64,000 nucleotides of DNA from Nitrosopumilus sp. (GCA_029862745.1 JAOTWS010000003.1:1-64000); one strand, 5' to 3'; counted from the first letter of the stretch, positions 8,334 through 17,354 are shown. A program made the numbers and translations. Notes: generated from the sequence alone by a model not told the origin.

Positions 8334-10499
8334 TTAACCATGAAGAACCAAATCTCGTAATGAGTTTAACCAAATTTTTTGAGTTTTATCAACTCTTAGA
8401 TCTATAATGAGTTTTGTAGAATTGATAAATTGAATCTTGTCGTCTCCAAATTTACCTATTTCCTTGAAGGAAGTTTTATTTTTTTTCAATAGACTTTCAA
8501 GTTTTTTGAGATTTTTTCTTTCTAATACAAGTAAATAACGAGAATGGCTTTCAGAAAATAAAATTCGGTCAACTGGAAGTTTTTCGCCAGGTATTTTATC
8601 CAAATATACCTTACAACCAATATTGTTTGTCATACATATTTCAGATGCTGCAACTGCAAGACCACCTTTTGAGCAATCATGTACAACCTTTACCAAATTA
8701 TCATTAATTACTTCTAGTACAGAAGACATATTTTTCTTTGAATCTTTAAAGTTAACAACAGGACATTTACCTCCGATGAATTTATGCACATATTCAAAGT
8801 ACTCAGATCCACCAAGCTCATCTTTAGTATTCCCGATAATTACAAGACAGTCATCGTTGGTGATTTTTTGAGGGATAGATGGTTTTTTATCAATTAAACC
8901 CAAAACACCAATTACAGGTGTTGGTTTTATTGGACCTGCTGGAGTTTCGTTGTATAAGCTTACTTTACCGCCAATACAGGGTATTTTAAAAAACTTAGCA
9001 AAATCAGTTAAACCTTTTAGAGATTCCAAAAAAGTCCAAAATATTTCAGGATCCTTAGGACTGCCAAATTGAAGATGATCTAGCATCCCAATTGGTTTTG
9101 CACCAGTACATACAACGTTTCTACATGCTTCCTCAAAACAACCAATTGCACCCTCTCTTGGATTGATATAGCAATGTTTAGGATTTCCATCAATTTTTGC
9201 AGAAAGAAATTTTCCATTATCTAGACGTAAAACAGATGCGTCACGTCCAGGTTTAGTGACAGTTCGAATCCCAACTTCATGATCATATTGACCATAAATC
9301 CAAATCTTACTTGCAATATTTGGAGATGCAAGGAATTTCATCATAAGTTTTGAATAATCATTGATTGGTTTGAGTTTGTGTTCGTTTTCAATTGTTTCTA
9401 TGTACATAGGTTTTTTTGATGGTAAATCAAGTAAAGTTGCATTTGCCACAACATCTGTAGGTAGATTTGCAAATGTTTTTTTGCCTTTTTTAATGTGCAT
9501 CTGATTATCAAATTTCACGTGACCAATTACAGAACACCCAATGTTGAATTTCTTGCAAATTTCTTGTAATTTTTTTAATTTGATTTTACTTGTTACAATA
9601 AGCATGCGTTCTTGAGATTCAGAAACCATGATCTCATCTGGATGCATGTCTGATTCACGTGTATGCACCTTCTCAACATCCATCTCTATTCCAATACCTA
9701 GTGCATCAGCTGTCTCTGAAATTGCACAAGATAATCCACCACCACCAAGATCCTTCATTGCATGGATTAATTTTTGATTTCTTGCTTCAAGTATTGCATC
9801 TATAATCAATTTCTCTATGAAAGGATCAGGAATTTGAACAGCAGATCTATCTTCAGATTCCAAAGAGTCAGATGCAAACTGAGAACCGCCAATACCATCT
9901 CTTCCAGTCGAACCTCCAAGTAGTATCACCAAATCTCCTTTCTTTGCATGGTTTTTGATTAAATTCTCTTTTTTTCCAAATCCAATAGCCGCAACATCTA
10001 CTAAAGCATAATTTTGATAACAATCATCAAATTCGACTTCCCCTCCAATGGTAGGGATTCCTAAACAATTCCCATAGTCTGCAATACCAGAAACCGCATT
10101 TTTGAAAAGCCATTTTGCATGTTGATCTTTTTCAATATTTCCAAAACGCAATCCATCCAAAATTGCAATAGGCCTAGTTCCTGTAGACAAAATATCTCGG
10201 ATTACACCACCAACACCTGTTGCAGCTCCACCATAAGGTTCAACTGCAGAAGGGTGATTATGACTTTCAATATGTGCAGTCACAACATAACCGTCACCAA
10301 CATCTAAAACTCCAGAATCATATCCTTTTTCTTTTATTACTAAAGGTCCTATCATGGGTAACATTTTGAGATGTTTCTTGGATGATTTGTAAGAGCAATG
10401 CTCAGACCACTCGGCTGCTACAATGTGTAATTCAGTAGAAGTCGGATCTCGCCCAATTTTTAATTTCAAATCTGACAGTTCTTGAGGTTCCAGACTCAA
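8334..10499 (-). CDS. purL: Phosphoribosylformylglycinamidine synthase subunit PurL
   Basis: PurL is the ATP-dependent subunit that converts FGAR to FGAM with ammonia delivered by PurQ. The 721 residues match the small-type PurL, which needs PurS and PurQ. Key blocks are ESHNHPSAVEPYGGAATGVG near residue 77, LHAMKDLGGGGL-type motifs in the first half and HDCSKGGLAVAASE in the second. The start TTG (10497-10499) overlaps the purQ stop in TTGA, showing translational coupling. It is last in a purS-purQ-purL transcription unit. Confidence 0.96.
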   Translation of the reverse strand: MSLEPQELSDLKLKIGRDPTSTELHIVAAEWSEHCSYKSSKKHLKMLPMIGPLVIKEKGYDSGVLDVGDGYVVTAHIESHNHPSAVEPYGGAATGVGGVIRDILSTGTRPIAILDGLRFGNIEKDQHAKWLFKNAVSGIADYGNCLGIPTIGGEVEFDDCYQNYALVDVAAIGFGKKENLIKNHAKKGDLVILLGGSTGRDGIGGSQFASDSLESEDRSAVQIPDPFIEKLIIDAILEARNQKLIHAMKDLGGGGLSCAISETADALGIGIEMDVEKVHTRESDMHPDEIMVSESQERMLIVTSKIKLKKLQEICKKFNIGCSVIGHVKFDNQMHIKKGKKTFANLPTDVVANATLLDLPSKKPMYIETIENEHKLKPINDYSKLMMKFLASPNIASKIWIYGQYDHEVGIRTVTKPGRDASVLRLDNGKFLSAKIDGNPKHCYINPREGAIGCFEEACRNVVCTGAKPIGMLDHLQFGSPKDPEIFWTFLESLKGLTDFAKFFKIPCIGGKVSLYNETPAGPIKPTPVIGVLGLIDKKPSIPQKITNDDCLVIIGNTKDELGGSEYFEYVHKFIGGKCPVVNFKDSKKNMSSVLEVINDNLVKVVHDCSKGGLAVAASEICMTNNIGCKVYLDKIPGEKLPVDRILFSESHSRYLLVLERKNLKKLESLLKKNKTSFKEIGKFGDDKIQFINSTKLIIDLRVDKTQKIWLNSLRDLVLHG

Positions 10500-11176
10500 T
10501 TATTAACACCTGCTTTTGTCAATAAAGATTCAAAGATAAGCGATGAAGGTTTATTATTAATAGGATTAATTTCAGATTCAACAGCTCTTTCAGGATGGGG
10601 CATCATACCAACCACGTTTCCATCTTCATTACACACACCCGCAATTCTATCAGAGGAGCCATTTATCACAACATCATATCTAAAAACAATTTGATTTTTT
10701 TTCTTTAAATTTTTTAACGTATCATCATCAACATAGTATCGTCCCTCACCATTTGCAATTGGGATTGGAATTTTATCATGTAGTTTGAATTGATTTGTAA
10801 ACGATGTAGTATTATTTTCAACAATCAAGTTTGTCCACTCACACATAAAATTTAATGATTCATTTTTGAGTAAAACCCCTGGAAGCAATCCTGCCTCTAC
10901 AAGAATTTGAAATCCATTACATACACCTAAGATGGGGATTCCTTTTTTTGCCATTTTTTGTATATCTTTGATAATGGGACTATGAGCTGCAATCACTCCA
11001 GCCCTGAGTCTATCTCCATAAGAAAACCCCCCAGGGAGAATCACAGCATCTATATTTTTTGGAAGACCTTTTTCATGCCAATAGTACTTGGCATCTAAAT
11101 TAAAGACATCGCTCAAAACATGGTACATATCACGATCACAATTACTACCAGGAAAAACTACAACTCCAACTTTCAC
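10496..11176 (-). CDS. purQ: Phosphoribosylformylglycinamidine synthase subunit PurQ (glutaminase)
   Basis: A 226-residue class I glutamine amidotransferase that supplies ammonia to PurL. It has GVVVFPGSNCDRDMYH at the start, the nucleophile elbow GVCNGFQILVEAGLLPG and the catalytic HPE in MMPHPERAVE. Its stop overlaps the purL start by 4 nt. A 266-bp gap separates its start from purS, longer than in compact purSQL operons, so purQL may also have its own promoter. Confidence 0.96.
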   Translation of the reverse strand: MKVGVVVFPGSNCDRDMYHVLSDVFNLDAKYYWHEKGLPKNIDAVILPGGFSYGDRLRAGVIAAHSPIIKDIQKMAKKGIPILGVCNGFQILVEAGLLPGVLLKNESLNFMCEWTNLIVENNTTSFTNQFKLHDKIPIPIANGEGRYYVDDDTLKNLKKKNQIVFRYDVVINGSSDRIAGVCNEDGNVVGMMPHPERAVESEINPINNKPSSLIFESLLTKAGVNN

Positions 11177-11228
11177 GATTATGTTTGGATTCTCAGATAT
11201 TTAATTTGAATCTAGTTAGTGTATTTTA

Positions 11229-11462
11229 ATGGGTAGAAAAAGATTGATCGATATTATTAAAGATATCATAAAAAAATCCATATTTGCAGATCTTAGTAAG
11301 AAAAGTGCTAGACGTATAATAATTCTCAAAGAAAATGATGCGCCTAAAAATAATAATTTAGTAGAGGCAACTCAGACAAAGGTTTGGCAAAATTTCTTTG
11401 TATACTTGATAAATACCACAACAAATAAGAATCAGAAAAAACCTAACCATCAAAAACATTGA
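11229..11462 (+). CDS. Small basic hypothetical protein, doubtful
   Basis: A 77-codon frame starting MGRKRLIDIIKDIIKKSIF, rich in Lys, Arg and Asn, on the strand opposite the pur genes. It fills the purQ-purS gap and overlaps the last 20 bp of purS. The first 30 residues could form an amphipathic helix. I recognise no family. It could be a chance frame; its main support is the unusual size of the gap. Confidence 0.3.
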   Translation: MGRKRLIDIIKDIIKKSIFADLSKKSARRIIILKENDAPKNNNLVEATQTKVWQNFFVYLINTTTNKNQKKPNHQKH

Positions 11463-11703
11463 TTGTGACCTTGCTTACCATAGGATTATAGATTCTCAAT
11501 TCATCACATATTTCTTGCACTTTAGATTGAGCAGTTCTCTTATCTTTTTCCTGGATAGTGAATTTTAACATCTTTGCAGTTTTTATTTTTGAAACTGTTT
11601 TCTTAGATCCCTTAAGAACAAGATCATTTAGAATTGTATCTCCCTCAGGATCACTAATACCAGGTTTGTTTTCAATCGTTACATGAACATCAAAAATTGC
11701 CAT
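11443..11703 (-). CDS. purS: Phosphoribosylformylglycinamidine synthase subunit PurS
   Basis: An 86-residue small subunit that bridges PurQ and PurL. The sequence begins MAIFDVHVTIENKPGISDPE and continues GDTILNDLVLKG, the conserved PurS pattern. A TATA-like TATAAAA at about 11757-11766, read on the minus strand with an A-rich BRE-like stretch before it, would start the message some 30 nt before the ATG. This is the likely promoter of purSQL. Confidence 0.93.
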   Translation of the reverse strand: MAIFDVHVTIENKPGISDPEGDTILNDLVLKGSKKTVSKIKTAKMLKFTIQEKDKRTAQSKVQEICDELRIYNPMVSKVTINVFDG

Positions 11704-11781
11704 TTATAATTAAAAAATAAAATTGAGGTTAATCTATCTTCCGAATAATTTTACGCTTTTATACTTATTTTGAGATATACA

Positions 11782-11841
11782 GTAGGTATCCGGTTCTGAG
11801 GACTTGTATTGTTAAAGACATCACCGCCCAGTACCGGCTAC
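11782..11841. other. Nested inverted repeat at the end of the 129-codon gene
   Basis: Three short complementary pairs are nested: GTAG 11782-11785 with CTAC 11838-11841, CCGG about 11790-11793 with CCGG 11834-11837, and CTG 11796-11798 with CAG 11829-11831. The loop is about 30 nt. The region is GC-richer than its surroundings and lies between a stop codon and the purS promoter. It could be a 3' UTR hairpin or a small RNA; it is not a tRNA. Confidence 0.35.
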
Positions 11842-12227
11842 TTGAAATTCATATTCTTTTTGATATATTCAACATATTTACTGTAAAGACCTGATTCATA
11901 GCAAGGATTTTTCATAATGAGTAACTTATTTTTTAAATCTTCTTTTGAACTGTACGTGCCATTTTCAAAAATTCCATTATCATCAAGTGTAATACAAATA
12001 TCTTGCCATGCAAAAATCTCTTGAGGGTTTCTATTTGCAGTTGCATAATAGACATACAGTAGTCGAAGTTTGTTATATTCATCCAAACTCATATCTTTGC
12101 CAAGAATGTAATTTCTTTTCAAAGTATGAAAATAGATCAGTCCCGTTTTAGTCAATACACAATCAAAAAGTTTTGGATATTCATCAATCTTAATTGGATA
12201 TAATGGGTTTTTTTGATCAGATGGCAT
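11838..12227 (-). CDS. Hypothetical protein (129 aa)
   Basis: A soluble acidic/basic mixed protein without membrane segments, starting MPSDQKNPLYPIKIDEYP and rich in Tyr, Leu and Asn. There is a WQDICITLDD segment and two cysteines, but no motif I recognise. It has an ATG start. Its stop forms the edge of the inverted repeat next to purS. It is probably real because the frame is long, ends cleanly and has no overlap. Confidence 0.6.
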   Translation of the reverse strand: MPSDQKNPLYPIKIDEYPKLFDCVLTKTGLIYFHTLKRNYILGKDMSLDEYNKLRLLYVYYATANRNPQEIFAWQDICITLDDNGIFENGTYSSKEDLKNKLLIMKNPCYESGLYSKYVEYIKKNMNFK

Positions 12228-12512
12228 TTAATTAGAAATAAGATCAGTCCAAAATAACTTTATTTTTTACATCATACCTTGTATTTTACCAAAATTAGTT
12301 CTAAAAAATAAATGCAAGATATATGAAAAACTCAGAGTTTTGATTTTTTTATAATCTTTGCTTGAATATGAGATTCTGCGTATTTGTAGAATTCAATACA
12401 ACAATACGCTCTACGTCATGCTAGTAATACACTCATTTCATATAAAATAAGATTTTCTTACCAGTCACATAGATATTGGAATTTATAGATGATTATTCTA
12501 AATAAACACATA

Positions 12513-12980
12513 ATGGCAAAAGGCAGGATGAGGTATTGGAAGATCACATCAGATGAATTATCTGGATACACATATGATGTACGCAATCTACTTAATTGGG
12601 AGATCAAGTGTATCAGAGAGCCAGAAAGTGAAGCACAGTTTATCGGAGTTTTTATGTACAAAAATGGTACAGCATACGACTATGAATCAGTAAAGGGGAT
12701 CTGTTATTATCACAACAATATTGACAGAAAAGAGATTCCCTCAATAACCAATTTCTTACAAGGTAAATTCAATGGTAAAGAGATGGAGAAAGGAGAAAGA
12801 GTGTTTCTCAAAGATTCTAAAGAAATCTATTCTGCCAAAGAAATAAGTGATTTAGCAAAAGAAATGGAATCCAAGTTTAATACTAAAGCAATTATTTCGT
12901 TAGAGTTTGAGGGCATAACTGCTGAACAACTCAAAGAGGCTGGGCTTCCAGAAGCAAAACTATTACCAATTCCCACTTAA
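12513..12980 (+). CDS. Hypothetical protein (155 aa)
   Basis: A soluble protein starting MAKGRMRYWKITSDELSGYT. The frame opens at 12489, but ATG 12513 sits about 28 bp downstream of AATTTATAG (12479-12488), matching the leaderless TATA-to-start spacing seen elsewhere here, so I prefer it. Residues ~95-130 are lysine/glutamate-rich helices and the end reads LPEAKLLPIPT. I do not recognise the family. It lies 30 bp upstream of tatC on the same strand and may be co-transcribed. Confidence 0.65.
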   Translation: MAKGRMRYWKITSDELSGYTYDVRNLLNWEIKCIREPESEAQFIGVFMYKNGTAYDYESVKGICYYHNNIDRKEIPSITNFLQGKFNGKEMEKGERVFLKDSKEIYSAKEISDLAKEMESKFNTKAIISLEFEGITAEQLKEAGLPEAKLLPIPT

Positions 12981-13010
12981 TTGATATAGCATAAAACACA
13001 AACATAACCG

Positions 13011-13811
13011 ATGTCAGAATTAGAAGATATTGGCAAACATTTAGAAGAATTAAGAAAAAGAGTAATCAGGATAGTATTAGTGATTGGGATTATCACAGCA
13101 TGTCTTTTGTCATTTCATTTAGAACCAATTCAAATAGAGCAAACTACTTTGTATTATCCAATACTTGATCCACTAAACAATACTTCAGCTCAAATCACAT
13201 ATCATATGAAGGAAAATCTAGTTCCAGAAAATGTACAGTTAATTCAAACTGCACCAGGACAGGCATTTTTTGCTCAAGTGTACATTGCTGCACTAGTTGG
13301 AATAATAGTAGGGATGCCAGTAGTAATTATAGAATTAGTTAGTTTCATTAAACCAGCACTGAAAGAAAAGGAAGTCAAGATTAGTAGAAGTATTTCAATT
13401 CCAGCGCTAGGATTGTTTATTGCAGGCTGTGTGTTTTCTTACTATTTTGTAATTCCATATATTCTAGAATTTTTATACAGATATGGAGAATCAGCTGGGC
13501 TAGTAACTTTTCTCAACATCATGGATTTTGTAACATTTGTTTTACAATTTTTATTAGCGTTTGGATTTTCATTCCAGCTTCCAATTGTAATGTATGCTGT
13601 ATCTGCATCAGATATAATAGATTCAAGTTTTTGGAGAAAGAATATTCGGTATGCCATTGTAGTAATTGTGATTTTTGGGGCTGTGATCACCCCTGATGGG
13701 AGTGGAATTACAATGTGGTTTATTTCAATTCCAATGATGGCACTTTACATTGCAGGGATGGTAGTGATTGAACGTAAAGAGCGCATAGAGCGTAAGAAGT
13801 TGAACACTTAA
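13011..13811 (+). CDS. tatC: Sec-independent protein translocase TatC
   Basis: TatC is the polytopic core of the twin-arginine system that exports folded, often metal- or cofactor-bearing proteins. The 266-residue protein starts with the typical cytoplasmic SELEDIGKHLEELRKRVIR. It then has six predicted membrane helices and a long outside loop between helices 1 and 2 (about residues 32-85) containing the YHMKENLVPENV stretch. It is followed 24 bp later by tatA, forming a tatCA pair. Confidence 0.93.
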   Translation: MSELEDIGKHLEELRKRVIRIVLVIGIITACLLSFHLEPIQIEQTTLYYPILDPLNNTSAQITYHMKENLVPENVQLIQTAPGQAFFAQVYIAALVGIIVGMPVVIIELVSFIKPALKEKEVKISRSISIPALGLFIAGCVFSYYFVIPYILEFLYRYGESAGLVTFLNIMDFVTFVLQFLLAFGFSFQLPIVMYAVSASDIIDSSFWRKNIRYAIVVIVIFGAVITPDGSGITMWFISIPMMALYIAGMVVIERKERIERKKLNT

Positions 13812-13835
13812 ATCTCAAATCAGTTAACATCAAGC

Positions 13836-14033
13836 ATGCAAGGAACCGAAATTATCATTGTAGTAGTAGTCATTGGTGTTTTGATTTTTGGCGCAAAAAA
13901 GATTCCAGAGCTTGCCAAGACATTTGGAAAGGCAAAAGGAGAATTCGAGAAAGGCAAAATTGAGGGTGAAAAAGAACTTAACGACTTCAAGGGAAAAATA
14001 GACAATCCCATAAACGATAAAGAATCAAAATAA
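13836..14033 (+). CDS. tatA: Twin-arginine translocase subunit TatA/E
   Basis: A 65-residue protein with one membrane helix (IIIVVVVIGVLIFGAKKIPE). The FGxKKxPE-type hinge is followed by an amphipathic helix (LAKTFGKAKGEFEKG) and a charged tail: the complete TatA architecture. It oligomerises with TatC to form the transport path. It directly follows tatC and converges with the SRPBCC gene 3 bp away. Confidence 0.92.
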   Translation: MQGTEIIIVVVVIGVLIFGAKKIPELAKTFGKAKGEFEKGKIEGEKELNDFKGKIDNPINDKESK

Positions 14034-14035
14034 GA

Positions 14036-14464
14036 TTAGTTTTCAGCACTTTTTATAAAATCATTTAAAATATGTTCATAATCCAATTGAAACTTATTTT
14101 TTGTAAATAATCCACGGATCTTCATTTTTCCTTTTAGTTTTAAATTCACATCCACTAAAATTTTTGTACCTTCTAAAACATCTATAAATTGTTCTTGGAT
14201 GTGACTACCCTTCCCATCCCCTCCAATTACAAAAACTTCATGTAATACAGGAGTTTTAGAAACATGCTTTGCCATAATCAATAATTCTTTACTTCCTAGA
14301 TTGAAATGTTCTTCAACTACTGAAACATCATTTCTTACTGAACGAATTCTAATTGATGGAAAATGCTGTGGGAACAACTTCTGATAATTTTCAAAGTTAG
14401 AAAAAATTTCAAAAACATATTCTCTTTTTGCATTAACTATTTTTTCAAATGAGAATCTGATCAA
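14036..14464 (-). CDS. SRPBCC (START/polyketide-cyclase-like) domain protein
   Basis: The 142-residue protein starts FSFEKIVNAKREYVFEIFSN, the beta strand and helix that open an SRPBCC hydrophobic-pocket fold, with DVLEGTKILVDVNLKLKGK later and a long C-terminal helix. Members bind lipids, polyketides or quinones. It ends 3 bp from tatA and starts 8 bp after the ubiX stop on the same strand, so a ubiX-SRPBCC operon is likely. A COQ10-like quinone-binding role is only a suggestion. Confidence 0.7.
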   Translation of the reverse strand: MIRFSFEKIVNAKREYVFEIFSNFENYQKLFPQHFPSIRIRSVRNDVSVVEEHFNLGSKELLIMAKHVSKTPVLHEVFVIGGDGKGSHIQEQFIDVLEGTKILVDVNLKLKGKMKIRGLFTKNKFQLDYEHILNDFIKSAEN

Positions 14465-14471
14465 TGGTGTT

Positions 14472-15035
14472 TTAGAAAGTACCCCATCGGGGGTATAAAT
14501 TGTGCTCTATGTTAAATTGATCTAGGCATTTTCCAACACCATGGTTTACAATATCATCAATTGATTTTGGTTTGGTATAAAATTCTGTAACCGGAGGTAA
14601 AATGATTACACCTAATCGGGATAACTTTAACATGTTTTCTAAATGAATTGCAGATAATGGGGTTTCTCTAACCATCAAAATTAATTTTCTTGATTCTTTA
14701 ATTGTAACTCCAGCAGCTCTTGCAACTAGAGTATCATCATACCCATTTGCAATTGCAGCTAATGTTTTCATACTACATGGTGCTACAATCATTCCATCAA
14801 CTCTATGAGTACCGCTGGAAATACTTGCAGCCATGTTTTTTTCATCAGAAATATTGGTTGCCAATGATTTCACATAATCAACGGTATGTTCTGTTTCCAT
14901 GGAAATACACTGTTCGCCCCATTTAGACATTATCAAATGAGTTTCAGCATTCATCTTTTTTAGAGTCTCAAGTATCCTGATTCCATATATTACACCAGTA
15001 CTACCCGTTATGCCAATGATTAATTTCAATAGCAA
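14472..15035 (-). CDS. ubiX: UbiX-like flavin prenyltransferase
   Basis: UbiX attaches a dimethylallyl group to FMN to make the prenylated cofactor of UbiD-type decarboxylases. The 187-residue protein shows GITGSTGVIYGIRILE, SSGTHRVDGMIVAPCSMKTL, then RAAGVTIKESRKLILMVRE and TPLSAIHLENMLKLS: the complete family signature. The start is TTG 15035; TTG 15029, giving the usual MKLIIGITG, is an alternative. No UbiD partner lies in the window. Confidence 0.9.
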   Translation of the reverse strand: MLLKLIIGITGSTGVIYGIRILETLKKMNAETHLIMSKWGEQCISMETEHTVDYVKSLATNISDEKNMAASISSGTHRVDGMIVAPCSMKTLAAIANGYDDTLVARAAGVTIKESRKLILMVRETPLSAIHLENMLKLSRLGVIILPPVTEFYTKPKSIDDIVNHGVGKCLDQFNIEHNLYPRWGTF

Positions 15036-15086
15036 TCTTAAGAGATAAGAGTATTTTATCTGTTATACAAAATAACTTGTTTACCA

Positions 15087-15206
15087 CTAGGAGTTATCAG
15101 ATACATCATTTTCATTACGCTCAGATTCATTTTGTGCTTTTCTTCGTTTTAACCACAAAGACAAACCACCAGCTGCCATAGCCGTTAGTAAAATAATTCC
15201 AGCCAT
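15087..15206 (-). CDS. Small single-span membrane protein (39 aa)
   Basis: A 39-codon frame, ATG 15204-15206 to TAG. It encodes MAGIILLTAMAAGGLSLWLK followed by RRKAQNESERNENDVSDNS. One membrane helix with a positive stop-transfer and a charged tail is a plausible membrane miniprotein. It sits just upstream of ubiX on the same strand. The family is unknown. Confidence 0.5.
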   Translation of the reverse strand: MAGIILLTAMAAGGLSLWLKRRKAQNESERNENDVSDNS

Positions 15207-15328
15207 TTGGAGTTCAAAATGGTAAAACACAGTTAGAGTAAAACCTTCAATTGAAAAAATCTATTGATTTATGCCGATCAATGAAATCAAAAAATTAGCT
15301 ATATTAGATCCTAAAATTTAATCATATT

Positions 15329-16420
15329 GTGATTAAGAGTTCTGATATCAAGAATATAGTAAACAAGTATTCAGACGTAAAAATTGGAGTTCTTGGTAGT
15401 CATTCTGCATTAGAAATTATGGACGGTGCAAAAGATGAAAACTTCCAGACTATCGTTTTTTGTCAAAAAGGGAGAGAAGGGCCATATCAAAGATTTAGAC
15501 GAATTGCAGATGAGATAATAGTCTTAAACAAATTCAAAGAAATGGCATCAGCCAAATACCAAAAACAATTAAGAGATTCAAATACAATAATAGTTCCACA
15601 CAGATCGCTTACAGTTTATCTGGGTTACAAAATAATAGAAAATTCATTCAAGGTTCCAATTTTTGGCAATAGAAAATTATTCCAGGCTGAAGAGCGAACT
15701 GCAAAGAAAGGACAATACTATCTATTAGAAAAAGCCAGAATAAAATATCCAAAATTATTCAAGGATCCAAAAAATATCAACAAACCATGCATAGTAAAGG
15801 TTCAAGAAAAAAATAGACCTCTTGAAAGAGCATTCTTTACAGTTTCATCCTACAAAGATTTTGTAGAAAAATCAGAAGCAAAAATTAAGCAAGGAATTAT
15901 TGCAAGAAAAGATCTTGAGAGAGCAAGCATTGAGGAATTAGCAATAGGAACATACATGAATTTTAACTTCTTTCACACTCCAATTTCAGATCAAGTTGAT
16001 TTCATAGGGATTGAGCGTAGATTACAAACCAATATTCATGATTACAACGCACTACCTGCAAGACAACAATTGGATATTGATGTGGAATTACAAAATATAG
16101 AAGTAGGACATACACCTGCAAGCATCAGGGAATCATTACTAGAAAAAGTCATCAAAATAGGGGATAAATTTGTGGCTGCAGTTAAAAAAGAATATGCACC
16201 AGGAATTATAGGACCATTCTCACTTCAAAGTGTAATCACAAAAGATTTAGAATTAGTAGTGTACGACGTCTCTCTACGAGTTCCTGGAAACCCAATAGTT
16301 GCAACAACAAGTCCATATACAAAATATCAGTACGGAGAAACATTTGGAGTGGGTAGAAGAATAGCAATGGAGATTAAACATGCTCAAGAAGAAGGCCGTT
16401 TAGACGAAATAGTAACATAG
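15329..16420 (+). CDS. purP: FAICAR synthetase PurP (formate-dependent AICAR ligase)
   Basis: PurP formylates AICAR with formate and ATP, the archaeal replacement for the folate-dependent PurH transformylase. The 363 residues include IGVLGSHSALEIMDGAKDE near the N-terminus, VFCQKGREGPYQRF, and ATP-grasp blocks such as GTYMNFNFFHTPISDQVDFI and GIIGPFSLQSVITKDLE. Length matches the family. The start is GTG 15329. It is on the opposite strand from the other pur genes but in the same neighbourhood. Confidence 0.93.
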   Translation: MIKSSDIKNIVNKYSDVKIGVLGSHSALEIMDGAKDENFQTIVFCQKGREGPYQRFRRIADEIIVLNKFKEMASAKYQKQLRDSNTIIVPHRSLTVYLGYKIIENSFKVPIFGNRKLFQAEERTAKKGQYYLLEKARIKYPKLFKDPKNINKPCIVKVQEKNRPLERAFFTVSSYKDFVEKSEAKIKQGIIARKDLERASIEELAIGTYMNFNFFHTPISDQVDFIGIERRLQTNIHDYNALPARQQLDIDVELQNIEVGHTPASIRESLLEKVIKIGDKFVAAVKKEYAPGIIGPFSLQSVITKDLELVVYDVSLRVPGNPIVATTSPYTKYQYGETFGVGRRIAMEIKHAQEEGRLDEIVT

Positions 16421-16720
16421 TGATTTTTAGGAATGACTAAATTATTTGCAAAGATAATTTAAGAAAAGATTCAACTGAGACACATAAAAAATCTAAAAGT
16501 CACCGTATTTCTATAAATAATTTTTAAAATCAACATTACTTGTAAAGTAGTTTAATTTGTAAATTGATATAAAATTGACAGAATGTCCAGAACACAAAAT
16601 GGAAGTCATGCCAAAAATAAAGACATGCAGAATTTGGGATGGAGAAAAATAGAAAAAGAATTCTTTATTTTTTACAAACCGAGATGTGAAGTCAACAAGA
16701 CACTAAATCATCAATCAAAG
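16421..16720. other. Intergenic region after purP
   Basis: About 300 bp of AT-rich DNA with no supportable gene. An apparent 71-codon plus-strand frame (16583-16798) runs into the structured RNA candidate and looks like a by-product. Confidence 0.4.
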
Positions 16721-16862
16721 AAAATAAAAAAGGCGCCAACCCCTTTGTTGCAGAACAATGAGAGATTTCCTCTCGTTTTCAGTTCGTTAAACGACTGAAT
16801 GCCTTTTTCGTTCTGCGGGGTAGCGCAATCTAATCGCCAGATTTTACAACTAACGACATTAA
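16721..16862 (-). ncRNA. Candidate structured non-coding RNA with its own terminator
   Basis: Read on the minus strand, a GC-rich island folds into a closed multi-branched structure. The outer helix is GCGC 16823-16826 with GCGC 16733-16736 and CCCC/GGGG (16817-16820 with 16740-16743). A 7-bp perfect helix GCAGAAC/GTTCTGC (16810-16816 with 16750-16756) encloses two hairpins. These are 16778-16799 (TTCAG-x-TCG with CGA-CTGAA) and 16760-16774 (GAGAG with CTCTC). The structure is followed at once by a T-rich run (complement of 16721-16731), a classic archaeal terminator. TATA-like stretches lie at about 16882-16913. It is not a tRNA or 5S RNA, and I do not recognise SRP or RNase P signatures. 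The 5' end is approximate. Confidence 0.65.
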
Positions 16863-17354
16863 TTAGTGTAAGATAAATTAGTATTTAAGATTTTTTATTA
16901 TTTATTATATAAAATACCTCAAAATGTTGTAAATTTTGATACAACATATAATGTATGATTAAAATTCAGATTATAGTATTCAGCATTAAGAAGGAATCAA
17001 TTCATCTATCAGGTAGAAGATTAGTGGAAATTATTTCGCTGCAAAAAGAATCATCATAATAATGGATGGTAATGTAGATAAAAAAATTAGAATGTATCAT
17101 GTGAAAATACTGTAAAAAAATGTGGTTTTTATCTAATCTAAAGTGCTTAATGAAAGCTTGAGAAAGTGTATCTAAGCACAAAAATATATTTTTAGTGAAT
17201 CTATACAGTTCTTGTCAATTGGCTAGATTGAGGAATATGTTGAATACTCGACGTTTTGTGTCAAATAATTAAAACGGTTTGATGTTTGATACAAAATTGC
17301 TGGATGCCAGTTGACAATACAAACTCTTTTTTTAGCAATATTTTACAACGATGT
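16863..17354. other. Intergenic region with two inverted repeats
   Basis: It contains a perfect 8-bp inverted repeat ATGTTGTA/TACAACAT (16924-16931 with 16940-16947) and, about 320 bp on, an imperfect 12-bp one around 17253-17296 (TTTTGTGTCAAA with TTTGATACAAAA). The first lies upstream of the RNA candidate's likely promoter. No gene of reasonable length is supported here. Confidence 0.45.

Noticed and set aside
11782-11841. tRNA or riboswitch reading of the inverted repeat
   Set aside because: It has no T-loop or anticodon arm, and it lies upstream of the likely purS transcription start rather than in its leader.
16583-16798. 71-codon plus-strand frame
   Set aside because: It runs through the strongly paired RNA candidate and has no family or promoter support.
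16721-16862. 5S rRNA, SRP RNA or RNase P RNA identity for the structured RNA
   Set aside because: Length, helices and signature loops do not match any of these families.
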